Positions 1 through 5,557 of a stretch of DNA of 5,751 bases are shown here, piece after piece. Every line of letters starts with the position of its first letter. Positions within the stretch are counted from its first letter, which is position 1. This DNA comes from an uncultured Faecalibacterium sp. Its GTDB lineage: Bacteria > Bacillota > Clostridia > Oscillospirales > Ruminococcaceae. Below the pieces are notes generated by a model. It searched no databases. It was not told the DNA's origin and saw nothing but the letters and a program-made list of their open reading frames with translations. Made by a program: the position numbers and the translations under genes. The DNA lies in contig CAKTGQ010000053.1 of NCBI GenBank assembly GCA_934561555.1, positions 1-5,751 of the forward strand, read 5' to 3'.

Positions 1-233
1 GGGTGGAACAGGCGGTTTGCGCGCTTATAGGGCGCGGACACGCGGGTAACGTTGTCGATCCACGGGTTTGCCAGCACGTCCCGCTCGTCGATCTTGGTGG
101 TGTCGCCCACCAGACCGAACACGTTGTAGTCCTTGCCGGTGATCAGGGTCACGTCCAGACCCTGCTTTTCGAATTTATCAACGATCTTTTCCAGCTCCTC
201 TTTGGGAGTGCCTTTTTTGGTGGAGATGATCAT
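1..233 (-). CDS. aroF: 3-deoxy-7-phosphoheptulonate (DAHP) synthase, N-terminal part (cut by the window edge)
   Basis: The first 77 codons are visible; the gene continues past base 1. DAHP synthase condenses phosphoenolpyruvate with erythrose-4-phosphate, the committed first step of the shikimate pathway, in the cytoplasm. The visible part starts MIISTKKGTP, then has GLVGDTTKID at residues 40-49 and PYKRANRLFHP at residues 68-78 (the last codon incomplete). This is the N-terminal ferredoxin-like domain of type I-beta DAHP synthases of the Thermotoga maritima kind, which in that family binds Phe or Tyr for feedback inhibition. The (beta/alpha)8 catalytic barrel lies outside the window. The ATG at 233 follows AAGGA (248-244) with a 10-base gap. 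It lies about 200 bases downstream of the aroQ-like gene, beyond a hairpin-repeat block, so co-transcription is uncertain. The family call is firm; the symbol is a convention (aroF, aroG and aroA are all used for this type). Confidence 0.9.
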   Translation of the reverse strand, partial: MIISTKKGTPKEELEKIVDKFEKQGLDVTLITGKDYNVFGLVGDTTKIDERDVLANPWIDNVTRVSAPYKRANRLFH

Positions 234-243
234 GGGAGGTCGT

Positions 244-248
244 TCCTT
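244..248 (-). promoter_or_regulatory. Ribosome binding site of the DAHP synthase gene
   Basis: AAGGA lies 10 bases before the ATG at 233 and supports that start. Between it and the ATG is ACCTCCC, which resembles the anti-Shine-Dalgarno end of 16S rRNA. It could pair weakly with the AGG of the binding site, but the pairing is too short to argue a switch. Confidence 0.6.
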
Positions 249-252
249 TCCT

Positions 253-264
253 GTTTTATAAAAC
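253..264 (-). promoter_or_regulatory. Possible -10 region inside a 12-bp palindrome before DAHP synthase
   Basis: GTTTTATAAAAC is a perfect palindrome and contains TATAAA on the minus strand (260-255). It would place a transcript start about 15 bases before the gene. No -35-like hexamer is visible 16-18 bp upstream, where the GC-rich repeat lies, so this is only a weak promoter candidate. Its importance is that it would let DAHP synthase be expressed independently of the operon upstream. Confidence 0.25.
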
Positions 265-315
265 CCTCTCCGTCATCGCTGCGCGATGCCACCTCCCCCG
301 AAAGGGGGAGCTTTT
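262..315 (+). repeat. Hairpin repeat, copy A (left half of a composite inverted element)
   Basis: It begins AACCCTCTC (262-270). A 6-bp hairpin follows, CATCGC/GCGATG (274-288, loop TGC), then a 7-bp hairpin, CTCCCCC/GGGGGAG (293-310, loop GAAA), then CTTTT. The same plan appears in inverted orientation at 332-430 and directly at 5558-5602. The shared arrangement, with compensating differences in the stems, points to a dispersed family of small palindromic repeats. From memory such elements are abundant in Faecalibacterium-like genomes. Confidence 0.7.
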
Positions 316-317
316 AT
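293..317 (+). terminator. Terminator-like hairpin, plus-strand direction
   Basis: A 7-bp G/C stem with a GAAA loop (293-310) is followed by CTTTTAT on the plus strand. The shape fits an intrinsic terminator for rightward transcripts, but no rightward gene is visible to its left in the window. It may simply be the standard second hairpin of the repeat. Confidence 0.3.
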
Positions 318-329
318 GGTGCGTCCGGG

Positions 330-350
330 CAGAAAAGCTCTCCCCGAGAG
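330..350 (-). terminator. Terminator-like hairpin, minus-strand direction, after the aroQ-like gene
   Basis: Read on the minus strand, CTCTC-GGG-GAGAG (350-338) is followed by CTTTTCT. It lies about 90 bases after the aroQ-like stop codon and could end the pheA-aroQ transcript. The stem is only 5 bp and the T-tract is interrupted, so termination would be partial at best. Confidence 0.35.
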
Positions 351-430
351 GAAAGACTTCCCCCGGCCGGGGGAAGATGTCGCGCAGCGACAAAAAGGGG
401 AATCTGTCGCCGCAGGCGACTGAGAGGGTT
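332..430 (-). repeat. Hairpin repeat, copy B (right half of the composite inverted element), with four stacked hairpins
   Basis: Read on the minus strand it begins AACCCTCTC (430-422), the inverted counterpart of the start of copy A. Four hairpins follow: GTCGCC/GGCGAC (420-406), TGTCGC/GCGACA (392-378), a perfect 20-bp palindrome (376-357), and CTCTC/GAGAG (350-338). The loops of the first two are the same three bases, TGC on the minus strand. The copy looks longer than A or C, as if one repeat had been inserted into or duplicated within another. It begins 7 bases past the aroQ-like stop codon. Confidence 0.65.
357..376. repeat. Perfect 20-bp palindrome
   Basis: The arms are CTTCCCCC and GGGGGAAG around GGCC. 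On the minus strand it is followed by TCTTTCCTCT, so it could act as a pause or terminator hairpin or as an RNase-resistant 3' end for the upstream operon mRNA. A protein-binding role is possible, but nothing in the sequence supports it. Confidence 0.6.
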
Positions 431-436
431 CGTTCT

Positions 437-901
437 TTACATCACGATATGCGCCTTACTGGAGCCGTCGGTGCGCAGCAGCTGCGCCAGCCAGATGCAG
501 GCGTGCAGGTAGCCCTGCGGGCCTTCGCCGATAAAATGTCCCTGACAGCCAAAGGACACCACGTCCGTCTTGCGGAAGGGCTCGCGCTCGTCCGGGGCGT
601 CCAGCATCACCTCTACGGCGGGCACGCTGCACAGCCGCAGCGCGTCCAGAATGGCCACGCTGTAATGGGCGTAGCCGCCGGGGTTCAGCACGATGCCGTC
701 CACCCGCCCGGGGGCGGACTGGATCTCGTCGATCAAATCGCCCTCGTGGTTGGACTGGCAGATGTCCGTCTCGATGCCAAGCTGGTCGCAGCCCGCCTGC
801 ACATAGTCCATCAGGCCGGTGTAGTCCACTTCGCCGGGCACGCCGGGCTCAGACCAGCGTGCCAGATTGATGTTTGGCCCGTTAAGAATCAAAAATTTCA
901 T
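437..901 (-). CDS. aroQ: Type II 3-dehydroquinate dehydratase-like protein lacking key catalytic residues
   Basis: The protein has 154 residues, the normal length for AroQ dodecameric dehydratases, which convert 3-dehydroquinate to 3-dehydroshikimate. It opens with FLILNGPNIN and aligns without gaps to my memory of the Mycobacterium tuberculosis enzyme, offset by two residues, from the NGPN motif to at least R110. Kept: N10, N73, H79, D86, E97, R110 (Mtb N12, N75, H81, D88, E99, R112). Lost: Mtb lid Arg19 is S17, catalytic Tyr24 is P22, His101 is M99, and the Ser103-Asn104 pair is D101-A102. The fold seems intact but classical catalysis should not be. It may be an inactive paralogue, a relative with a new substrate, or an enzyme with a rearranged site (Y27 is nearby). 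The start at 901 is set by AGGAGG six bases upstream; a longer open frame to 1117 is only a shadow of aroE-aroK. The gene overlaps aroE-aroK by 20 bp. The family is certain; the activity is doubtful. Confidence 0.85.
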   Translation of the reverse strand: MKFLILNGPNINLARWSEPGVPGEVDYTGLMDYVQAGCDQLGIETDICQSNHEGDLIDEIQSAPGRVDGIVLNPGGYAHYSVAILDALRLCSVPAVEVMLDAPDEREPFRKTDVVSFGCQGHFIGEGPQGYLHACIWLAQLLRTDGSSKAHIVM

Positions 902-2144
902 CCAGTGCCTCCTGTGCAGCTGCCAGCGTCTCGGCCAGTGTGCCGGTGTTGGGAACCACCGCATCTGCGGCGGCAAGGTACAGCGGGCGGCGCTGGGCTT
1001 CCATGGTGCGCAGCGCCTCGGCGCTGGAGGAAAGCGGGCGGTCGCCGCCCACAGCCAGCGCTTCCACCGGCCGGTCGATGAACAGCACCACGCCGTTCTG
1101 GCGCAGGGCGCGGACATTCTCTGCCCGCTTCACCGCGCCGCCGCCGCAGGAGAGCACAAGCCCCTTTTCCTTGCCAAAGCGGGCGATCTGCGCGGCTTCC
1201 TTTGCGCGGAAGCCCGCTTCGCCCTCGGCGGCAAAGATATCCGGGATGCTGCGCCCGTCTGCCTTGACGATCTCCTCGTCCAGATCCACAAGGGGTCTGC
1301 CCAGCTGCTTTGCCAGCAGGCGGCCAAGGGTGGATTTGCCGCAGGAGGGCATTCCCACAAGGGCGATATTCAGCGTCTCCCGGCGCAGCGCGGCGGTGAT
1401 GCGCCGCACCTCGCCCGGGGCATCCTCAAATTTGCGGCCAAGGAAATACTCGGCGGCGTACACCGCCTGTGCCACCAGCATCTCCAGCCCGCCTACGGCT
1501 ACCGGCACACCGGCTTCCTCGGCGCGGAGGATGAGCTCCGTCTTGTTGGGGTTATATACCACGTCCACCACGGCTTCCAGCCCGGGCATGGCGGCAACGT
1601 CCAGACTGCACACGCCCACGTTGGGGTACATCCCGGCGGGGGTGGTGTTGAACACCACCTGTGCGCCGCTGCACACGGCTTCGGCGTAGCTCAGTTCGCC
1701 CTTTTCCGGGTCGGGGGTGCGGCTGACCGTCAGCACCTTGGCAGCACCTTTGTCCAGCGCCACCGCGCGGGTGGTGTTGTGGGTGCCGCCGGTGCCTAAG
1801 ATGAGCACGGTCTTGCCCGCAAGCTCTACGCCGTGGGCTTCGCACAGGTGGGCAAAGCCCAGATAATCCGTATTGTAGCCGTAGAGCAGACCGTTTTTAT
1901 TCACCACCGTGTTCACCGCGCCGATGGCGCGGGCGCGGGGGTCGATGAAGGAGCAGTACTCCATCACCAGTTTTTTATAGGGGATGGTCACATTGATGGC
2001 CTTGAACTGCCGCCGCTGCAAAAAGGCGCGGGCGTCTGCTTCGGTGGGCAGGGGGCACAGCTCGTAGCTGTACCCGCAGAGCAGCTCATGGATGGTCTTG
2101 GAGTAGGAATGTCCCAGCTTGCCGCCAATCAGTCCGTATTCCAT
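882..2144 (-). CDS. aroE-aroK: Bifunctional shikimate dehydrogenase / shikimate kinase (AroE-AroK fusion)
   Basis: One 420-residue chain would perform two successive steps: NADPH reduction of 3-dehydroshikimate to shikimate, then ATP phosphorylation to shikimate-3-phosphate. Residues 1 to about 255 are AroE: GHSYS with S13 and S15 (substrate binding), NVTIPYK with catalytic K57, N78, D93 in NTD, a glycine-rich NADP loop GTGGT (117-121), SRT (141-143), and Q226 near the end. Residues from about 257 are AroK: P-loop GMPSCGKS (264-271), D287/D289, R313 in GFR, GGG (334-336), R369 in the lid, and R385/R386. Both halves are near the normal single-enzyme length and all the main catalytic residues are present, so both activities are expected. 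The join is short (about residues 250-258), with no stop or frame change. AAGGAGG lies 6 bases before the ATG, and aroC ends one base upstream. The next gene overlaps its last 20 bp. The hyphenated symbol marks the fusion and is not an established name. Confidence 0.93.
   Translation of the reverse strand: MEYGLIGGKLGHSYSKTIHELLCGYSYELCPLPTEADARAFLQRRQFKAINVTIPYKKLVMEYCSFIDPRARAIGAVNTVVNKNGLLYGYNTDYLGFAHLCEAHGVELAGKTVLILGTGGTHNTTRAVALDKGAAKVLTVSRTPDPEKGELSYAEAVCSGAQVVFNTTPAGMYPNVGVCSLDVAAMPGLEAVVDVVYNPNKTELILRAEEAGVPVAVGGLEMLVAQAVYAAEYFLGRKFEDAPGEVRRITAALRRETLNIALVGMPSCGKSTLGRLLAKQLGRPLVDLDEEIVKADGRSIPDIFAAEGEAGFRAKEAAQIARFGKEKGLVLSCGGGAVKRAENVRALRQNGVVLFIDRPVEALAVGGDRPLSSSAEALRTMEAQRRPLYLAAADAVVPNTGTLAETLAAAQEALDEIFDS
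908..913 (-). promoter_or_regulatory. Ribosome binding site that fixes the aroQ-like start
   Basis: AGGAGG is spaced 6 bases from the ATG at 901, inside the 3' end of aroE-aroK. It selects this ATG over upstream in-frame starts that lie within the aroE-aroK coding sequence. The downstream peptide starts exactly where AroQ proteins normally start. Confidence 0.85.
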
Positions 2145-2145
2145 C

Positions 2146-3288
2146 TCAGTCCTCCTTCCGGTAGCCGGTGGGGTCGGTCATCCACCGGGCACCGTACCGG
2201 GCGGTGAGCAGGTCGCCCACCGCAAGGGCGGCGGCGCAGGTCTGCACAATGGCGGCCCGGGGCACGATGCAGGGGTCGTGCCGTCCCTGAATGGACAGCT
2301 GTGCGTCCTTTTTGGCAAGATAGTCCACCGTATCCTGCTGCTTGTAGATGCTGGGGGTGGGCTTGACGGCGGTGCGGAACACCACCGGCATACCGTTGGC
2401 GATGCCGCCGTTGATACCCGCGTTGTGGTTGGTGGCGGTGACCACCGCGCCCTCTGCCGTCATGCGGAAGGCGTCGTTCGCCTCCGAGCCGCGCAGCCCG
2501 GCAAAGCCGAAGCCGGTGCCGAACTCGATGCCCTTGACCGCCGGGATGGAAAAGGCCAGATGGGCAATTTCGCTCTCCACGCTGTCAAAGTAGGGCTCGC
2601 CGACTCCGGCGGGCAGGCCGAGGATGGCAGTCTCCAGCACGCCGCCTACGCTGTCGCCCTCGGCACCGGCGGCGCGGATGGCGGCTTTCATAGGCTCTTC
2701 CACGGCGGCGTCCAGCACCGCAAAGCCCTCGGTCTTGGCGGTAAGCGTCCCCACCTGTGCCGCAAGGGCGGCGGGATCGTCCAGCGCAAAGGGGGTATCG
2801 GCAAGCCCTGCGCACCGGGCGATGTGGGTGGTGATATCAATGCCCGCCCGCTGCAATGCGGCAAGCACGATGCTGCCGCCTGCCACCAAAGCGGCGGTCA
2901 CCCGGCCGGAAAAGTGCCCGCCGCCCCGGGCGTCCTGAAAGCCGTGGTACTTGGCGTAGGCGGTAAAGTCCGCGTGGCCGGGGCGCAGAAGGTCGGCGGT
3001 CTTGGCGTAATCGCCGCTGCGGGTGTTCTGGTTTTCGATCATCAGGGCGATGGCGGTGCCGGTGGTGTGGCCGTTCACCACACCGGACAGCAGCTGCACC
3101 GCGTCTGCTTCCACCCGGGGGGTGGAAAGACCGTCGCCCCGGGCGCGGCGCTTATCCATGCAGGCGGCGAGGAAGCTCTCGTCCACCGGCACACCGGCGG
3201 CCATGCCGTCCAGCACCGCGCCCACGGCGCGGCCGTGGCTCTCGCCGAAGATGGTCAGCGAAAGGTCGCTGCCAAAGGTGTTTTTCAT
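2146..3288 (-). CDS. aroC: Chorismate synthase
   Basis: The protein has 380 residues, typical of the family. It removes phosphate from 5-enolpyruvylshikimate-3-phosphate to give chorismate and needs reduced FMN. No flavin reductase is fused, so the enzyme probably depends on free reduced flavin, as most bacterial enzymes do. Recognised motifs are FGESHG (14-19, catalytic H18), RPGHADFT (102-109), RGGGHFSGR (121-129), GDSVGG (211-216), GIEFGTGFGFA (253-263), NHNAGINGGI (287-296) and RHDPC (336-340, second catalytic H337). The start ATG is 3 bases after the aroB stop codon, with GGAGGA (3301-3296) inside the end of aroB at a 7-base spacing, which implies translational coupling. It is followed after one base by aroE-aroK. 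Its substrate comes from EPSP synthase, which has no gene in this window. I see no irregularity. Confidence 0.96.
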   Translation of the reverse strand: MKNTFGSDLSLTIFGESHGRAVGAVLDGMAAGVPVDESFLAACMDKRRARGDGLSTPRVEADAVQLLSGVVNGHTTGTAIALMIENQNTRSGDYAKTADLLRPGHADFTAYAKYHGFQDARGGGHFSGRVTAALVAGGSIVLAALQRAGIDITTHIARCAGLADTPFALDDPAALAAQVGTLTAKTEGFAVLDAAVEEPMKAAIRAAGAEGDSVGGVLETAILGLPAGVGEPYFDSVESEIAHLAFSIPAVKGIEFGTGFGFAGLRGSEANDAFRMTAEGAVVTATNHNAGINGGIANGMPVVFRTAVKPTPSIYKQQDTVDYLAKKDAQLSIQGRHDPCIVPRAAIVQTCAAALAVGDLLTARYGARWMTDPTGYRKED

Positions 3289-3291
3289 GGG

Positions 3292-4335
3292 TCAGTCCTC
3301 CATGCCCAGCAGCGGGCGCAGCCCCTCCACAGGGATGGTCTCGGCGCGCCAGCAGCCAAGGCCGGGCACCTTGATGATGGTGATCTGTCCGCCCTGTGCC
3401 TTTTTGTCGTGCAGCATCTCGGCCAGCACCTTTTCTTTATCGTAGGCGGTGCGGGTGGGTAACCCTAAACGGCGGTACACGCCGCGCACCCGCTTTTGCA
3501 GCGCCTTGGATTCGATCATGGGCAGCATACCCAGCGCCACGCACTCGCCGTGGAACAGGCCGGTGGTGCGGCGTCCCTTGATGCCCTTCACGGCCTCGAT
3601 GCCGTGGCCGATGGTGTGGCCGAAGTTCAGCGCCTTGCGCATGCCCTGCTCGGTCTCGTCCTGCTCCACGATGCTCTTTTTAAAGCGCAGGCTGCGGCAG
3701 ATGATCTCGCCGATGCGATCGTCCACGTCCTCTTTCTCAAAGATGGAGAACAGCTCCGGGTCGGCTAAAAGACCGGCCTTGACCGCCTCAGCCAGACCGT
3801 TGATGAAGTGGCGGCGGGGCAGGGTGGACAGGGTGTCCGGGTCCACGATGACCAGCTTGGGCTGCCAGAAAGCACCCACGATGTTTTTGGTGTCGCCAAG
3901 GTCCACGGCGGTCTTGCCGCCGATGGAGGAATCGATCATGGAAAGGGTGGTGGTGGGGCAGTTGATAAAGTCGATGCCGCGCATATAGATGGAAGCGGCA
4001 AAACCGGCAAGGTCGCCCACCACGCCGCCGCCCACGGCTACCACAAGGTCGCCCCGGCCCATGCCGAAGTCCAGCATCTGCCGCAGCACGGTCTCCAGAA
4101 TTTTAAAGCTTTTGCTGGCCTCGCCCTGCGGCACGGTGATGATGGTGGCGTCCTTGCACTGGTCGGCTACCATCTGGGCGTACTGTGCGGGCACACCGCT
4201 GTCGGTGACCACCGCCACCCGGCGGTCCAGCCGGGCGAACTGGTACAGGTTTTCCAGCGAGCCGCGCTTGACGATGATGTCATAGCTGCGCTCGCCCAGA
4301 TTCATGGTCAGCTTGGTTCCGATAAAATCACTCAT
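3292..4335 (-). CDS. aroB: 3-dehydroquinate synthase
   Basis: The protein has 347 residues, a normal length. It cyclises DAHP to 3-dehydroquinate in the cytoplasm using NAD and a divalent metal, usually zinc. The NAD-binding GGGVVGD is at 102-108, with PTTTLSMIDSSIGGKT (127-142) following. The metal ligands are E183 (in LAEAVK), H240 in NFGHTIGH (237-244) and H262 in FHGE (261-264). K141 and K186 sit at the usual phosphate and active-site positions. The ATG overlaps the pheA stop codon in the four-base form ATGA, and AGGAG lies 10 bases upstream inside pheA, so the two genes are coupled. The order here, pheA then aroB then aroC, does not follow pathway order. All residues expected for activity are present. 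Confidence 0.96.
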   Translation of the reverse strand: MSDFIGTKLTMNLGERSYDIIVKRGSLENLYQFARLDRRVAVVTDSGVPAQYAQMVADQCKDATIITVPQGEASKSFKILETVLRQMLDFGMGRGDLVVAVGGGVVGDLAGFAASIYMRGIDFINCPTTTLSMIDSSIGGKTAVDLGDTKNIVGAFWQPKLVIVDPDTLSTLPRRHFINGLAEAVKAGLLADPELFSIFEKEDVDDRIGEIICRSLRFKKSIVEQDETEQGMRKALNFGHTIGHGIEAVKGIKGRRTTGLFHGECVALGMLPMIESKALQKRVRGVYRRLGLPTRTAYDKEKVLAEMLHDKKAQGGQITIIKVPGLGCWRAETIPVEGLRPLLGMED

Positions 4336-5402
4336 TTTGTATACACTCCTAACAGCCGCACCGTCCGGCAGGTGCGGTCAAGCTCGCGCAGCAGCGCGGC
4401 GGTCTCGCCGGCGGCGGCATCGCCCACCAGCTCTACATAAAAATAATATTCAAAGGGGACGTGCGGCATGGGACGGCTTTTGATGGACTCCATATTGAAG
4501 CCGCTGGCACCGATGACCTGAATGACCTCGGCCAGCTTGCCGGGCTTGTTGTCCACCGTGAACAGCAGGGAGAACCGGTTGCCCGCCGTGGGCTTTTTGC
4601 GGCTGAGCACGATGAACCGGGTGGTGTTGTCGCCGTCGGTATTGATGTTGGGCACCAGAATCTCCAGCCCGTACAGGGCGGCGGTCTCGGCGCTGGCAAT
4701 GGCGGCCTTGGAGGCATCGCCGCTTTCTGCCACGAACTTTGCAGCCATGGCGGTGTTGGCCATGGCGGTGGCGGGCAGACGGAACTGCTTTAAAAAGGTC
4801 TCGCTCTGGGCAATGGCCTGCTGGTGGCTGTACACGGTGCGCAGCTGGGAAAGCTGGGTACCCGGCAGCACCAGAAGGTTCTGGGAGATGGGCAGGTCGT
4901 ACACGTCCACCACCCACAGCTCCGGGTGGTTATAGCACAGGTCCAGCACGGCGGAAACGTCCCCGGCGTGGCTGTTTTCAAAGGGTACTACGCCGTGGGC
5001 GGCTTCGCCGGAGGCGACAGCCTCGAAAACCTCGTCCCACGTGGAGTAGCTCACGGCCTCGGCGTGGGGGAACAGCGCCTTGAGGGCGATGTGGGCAAAC
5101 GCCCCTTCCACCCCCTGATAGGCGGCGCGGTTGCACCCCAGCACGGCGGCTTCGTACTGCTTGGCAAGGTCCATCATGTGCTGGACATGGTCTTTATAGT
5201 AAGGGCGCAGCGCGGGCTGCTGGATGCGGGCTGCGGCCTTTTCCAGCACGGCGGCCTCCCGGGCGGCATCGTAGATGGGCAGACCGTGCGCCCGCTTATA
5301 TTCGGCTACCTGCAAAACGGCAGCCATCCGGCGCTCGAACAGCGCAGCCAGCTGCGCATCCACCGTGTCGATCTCGGCACGGGCTTGTTCCAGTGCGTCC
5401 AT
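4332..5402 (-). CDS. pheA: Chorismate mutase / prephenate dehydratase with ACT domain (P-protein)
   Basis: The protein has 356 residues in three domains. It converts chorismate to prephenate and then phenylpyruvate, the route to phenylalanine. Residues 1 to about 85 are an AroQ-class chorismate mutase: R8, R25, K36, D45, R48 and E49 match E. coli R11, R28, K39, D48, R51 and E52, but E84 sits where Gln88 is usual and A80 where Ser84 is. Residues about 91-268 are prephenate dehydratase, with ENS (142-144), HQQA (193-196) and the catalytic TRF (261-263). Residues about 276-356 are an ACT domain; its usual GALV and ESRP motifs read GKLA (288-291) and KSRP (308-311), so phenylalanine feedback may differ. 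I chose ATG 5402 over an in-frame GTG at 5411 because AAGGA (5417-5413) is 10 bases from the ATG but only one from the GTG. It leads the operon and overlaps aroB by 4 bp. Confidence 0.94.
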   Translation of the reverse strand: MDALEQARAEIDTVDAQLAALFERRMAAVLQVAEYKRAHGLPIYDAAREAAVLEKAAARIQQPALRPYYKDHVQHMMDLAKQYEAAVLGCNRAAYQGVEGAFAHIALKALFPHAEAVSYSTWDEVFEAVASGEAAHGVVPFENSHAGDVSAVLDLCYNHPELWVVDVYDLPISQNLLVLPGTQLSQLRTVYSHQQAIAQSETFLKQFRLPATAMANTAMAAKFVAESGDASKAAIASAETAALYGLEILVPNINTDGDNTTRFIVLSRKKPTAGNRFSLLFTVDNKPGKLAEVIQVIGASGFNMESIKSRPMPHVPFEYYFYVELVGDAAAGETAALLRELDRTCRTVRLLGVYTK

Positions 5403-5412
5403 GGGGGTCACA

Positions 5413-5417
5413 TCCTT
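5413..5417 (-). promoter_or_regulatory. Ribosome binding site that fixes the pheA start
   Basis: AAGGA is 10 bases before ATG 5402, an acceptable distance, and one base before GTG 5411, which is too close. An ATG at 5413 is followed at once by TGA and cannot start a protein. The GTG-initiated form would add three residues (V/M, T, P). Confidence 0.7.
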
Positions 5418-5447
5418 TTTGGTCGGTTTTTGCGGGGATACCTAGTA

Positions 5448-5476
5448 AGTATACCATAACCGGGACAGGGAAACAA
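5448..5476 (-). promoter_or_regulatory. Sigma-A type promoter with extended -10, driving pheA and the operon
   Basis: Read on the minus strand, the -10 hexamer TATACT (5453-5448) is preceded directly by TGG, the TGn extended -10 element. The -35 hexamer TTGTTT (5476-5471) lies exactly 17 bp upstream. The -10 matches five of six consensus bases; the -35 matches only three, which the extended -10 would offset. Transcription should begin near 5441 and give an untranslated leader of about 39 bases. That is too short for a T-box, a peptide-attenuation leader or a riboswitch. Confidence 0.75.
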
Positions 5477-5487
5477 CAAACCGCACT

Positions 5488-5517
5488 TTATTTGAGGGTG
5501 GAGAAAATTTCAAATAA
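5488..5517. promoter_or_regulatory. Inverted repeat just upstream of the pheA promoter, possible regulator site
   Basis: TTATTTGA (5488-5495) and TCAAATAA (5510-5517) are perfect 8-bp inverted arms with a 14-base spacer. Their centres are 22 bp apart, about two helical turns, and span about -47 to -76 relative to the predicted transcript start. This geometry suits a dimeric DNA-binding regulator or an AT-rich upstream promoter element. It is not a convincing terminator: the stem is AT-only apart from one G-C pair. Confidence 0.4.
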
Positions 5518-5557
5518 GCCTCGGGTAAAAAGACGAAAATAGAAAACAGAAAAGACG

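Noticed and set aside
262..430. The repeat block as a CRISPR array.
   Set aside because: The units are inverted and unequal, and they lack regular spacers of constant length.
902..1117. An N-terminal extension of the aroQ-like frame.
   Set aside because: The extra residues are Trp/Arg/Pro-rich shadow of the kinase domain, and AGGAGG six bases before the ATG at 901 fixes the real start.
867..1799. Plus-strand open frames of about 310 and 249 codons opposite aroE-aroK.
   Set aside because: They are shadows of the conserved fusion gene, with biased composition and no recognisable domain.
2119..3462. A 447-codon open frame on the plus strand opposite aroC and the end of aroB.
   Set aside because: It is antisense to well-conserved enzymes. 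Long antisense frames are expected in GC-rich DNA. The translation is low-complexity (Gly, Ala, His, Val-rich), matches no family I know, and has no convincing binding site.
5403..5411. A GTG start for pheA at 5411.
   Set aside because: The binding site would be one base from the GTG; the ATG at 5402 is properly spaced and gives a normal P-protein N-terminus.
5403..5447. A T-box, tryptophan-type attenuator or riboswitch before pheA.
   Set aside because: The predicted leader is about 39 bases with no stable hairpin, no T-run and no run of Phe codons.
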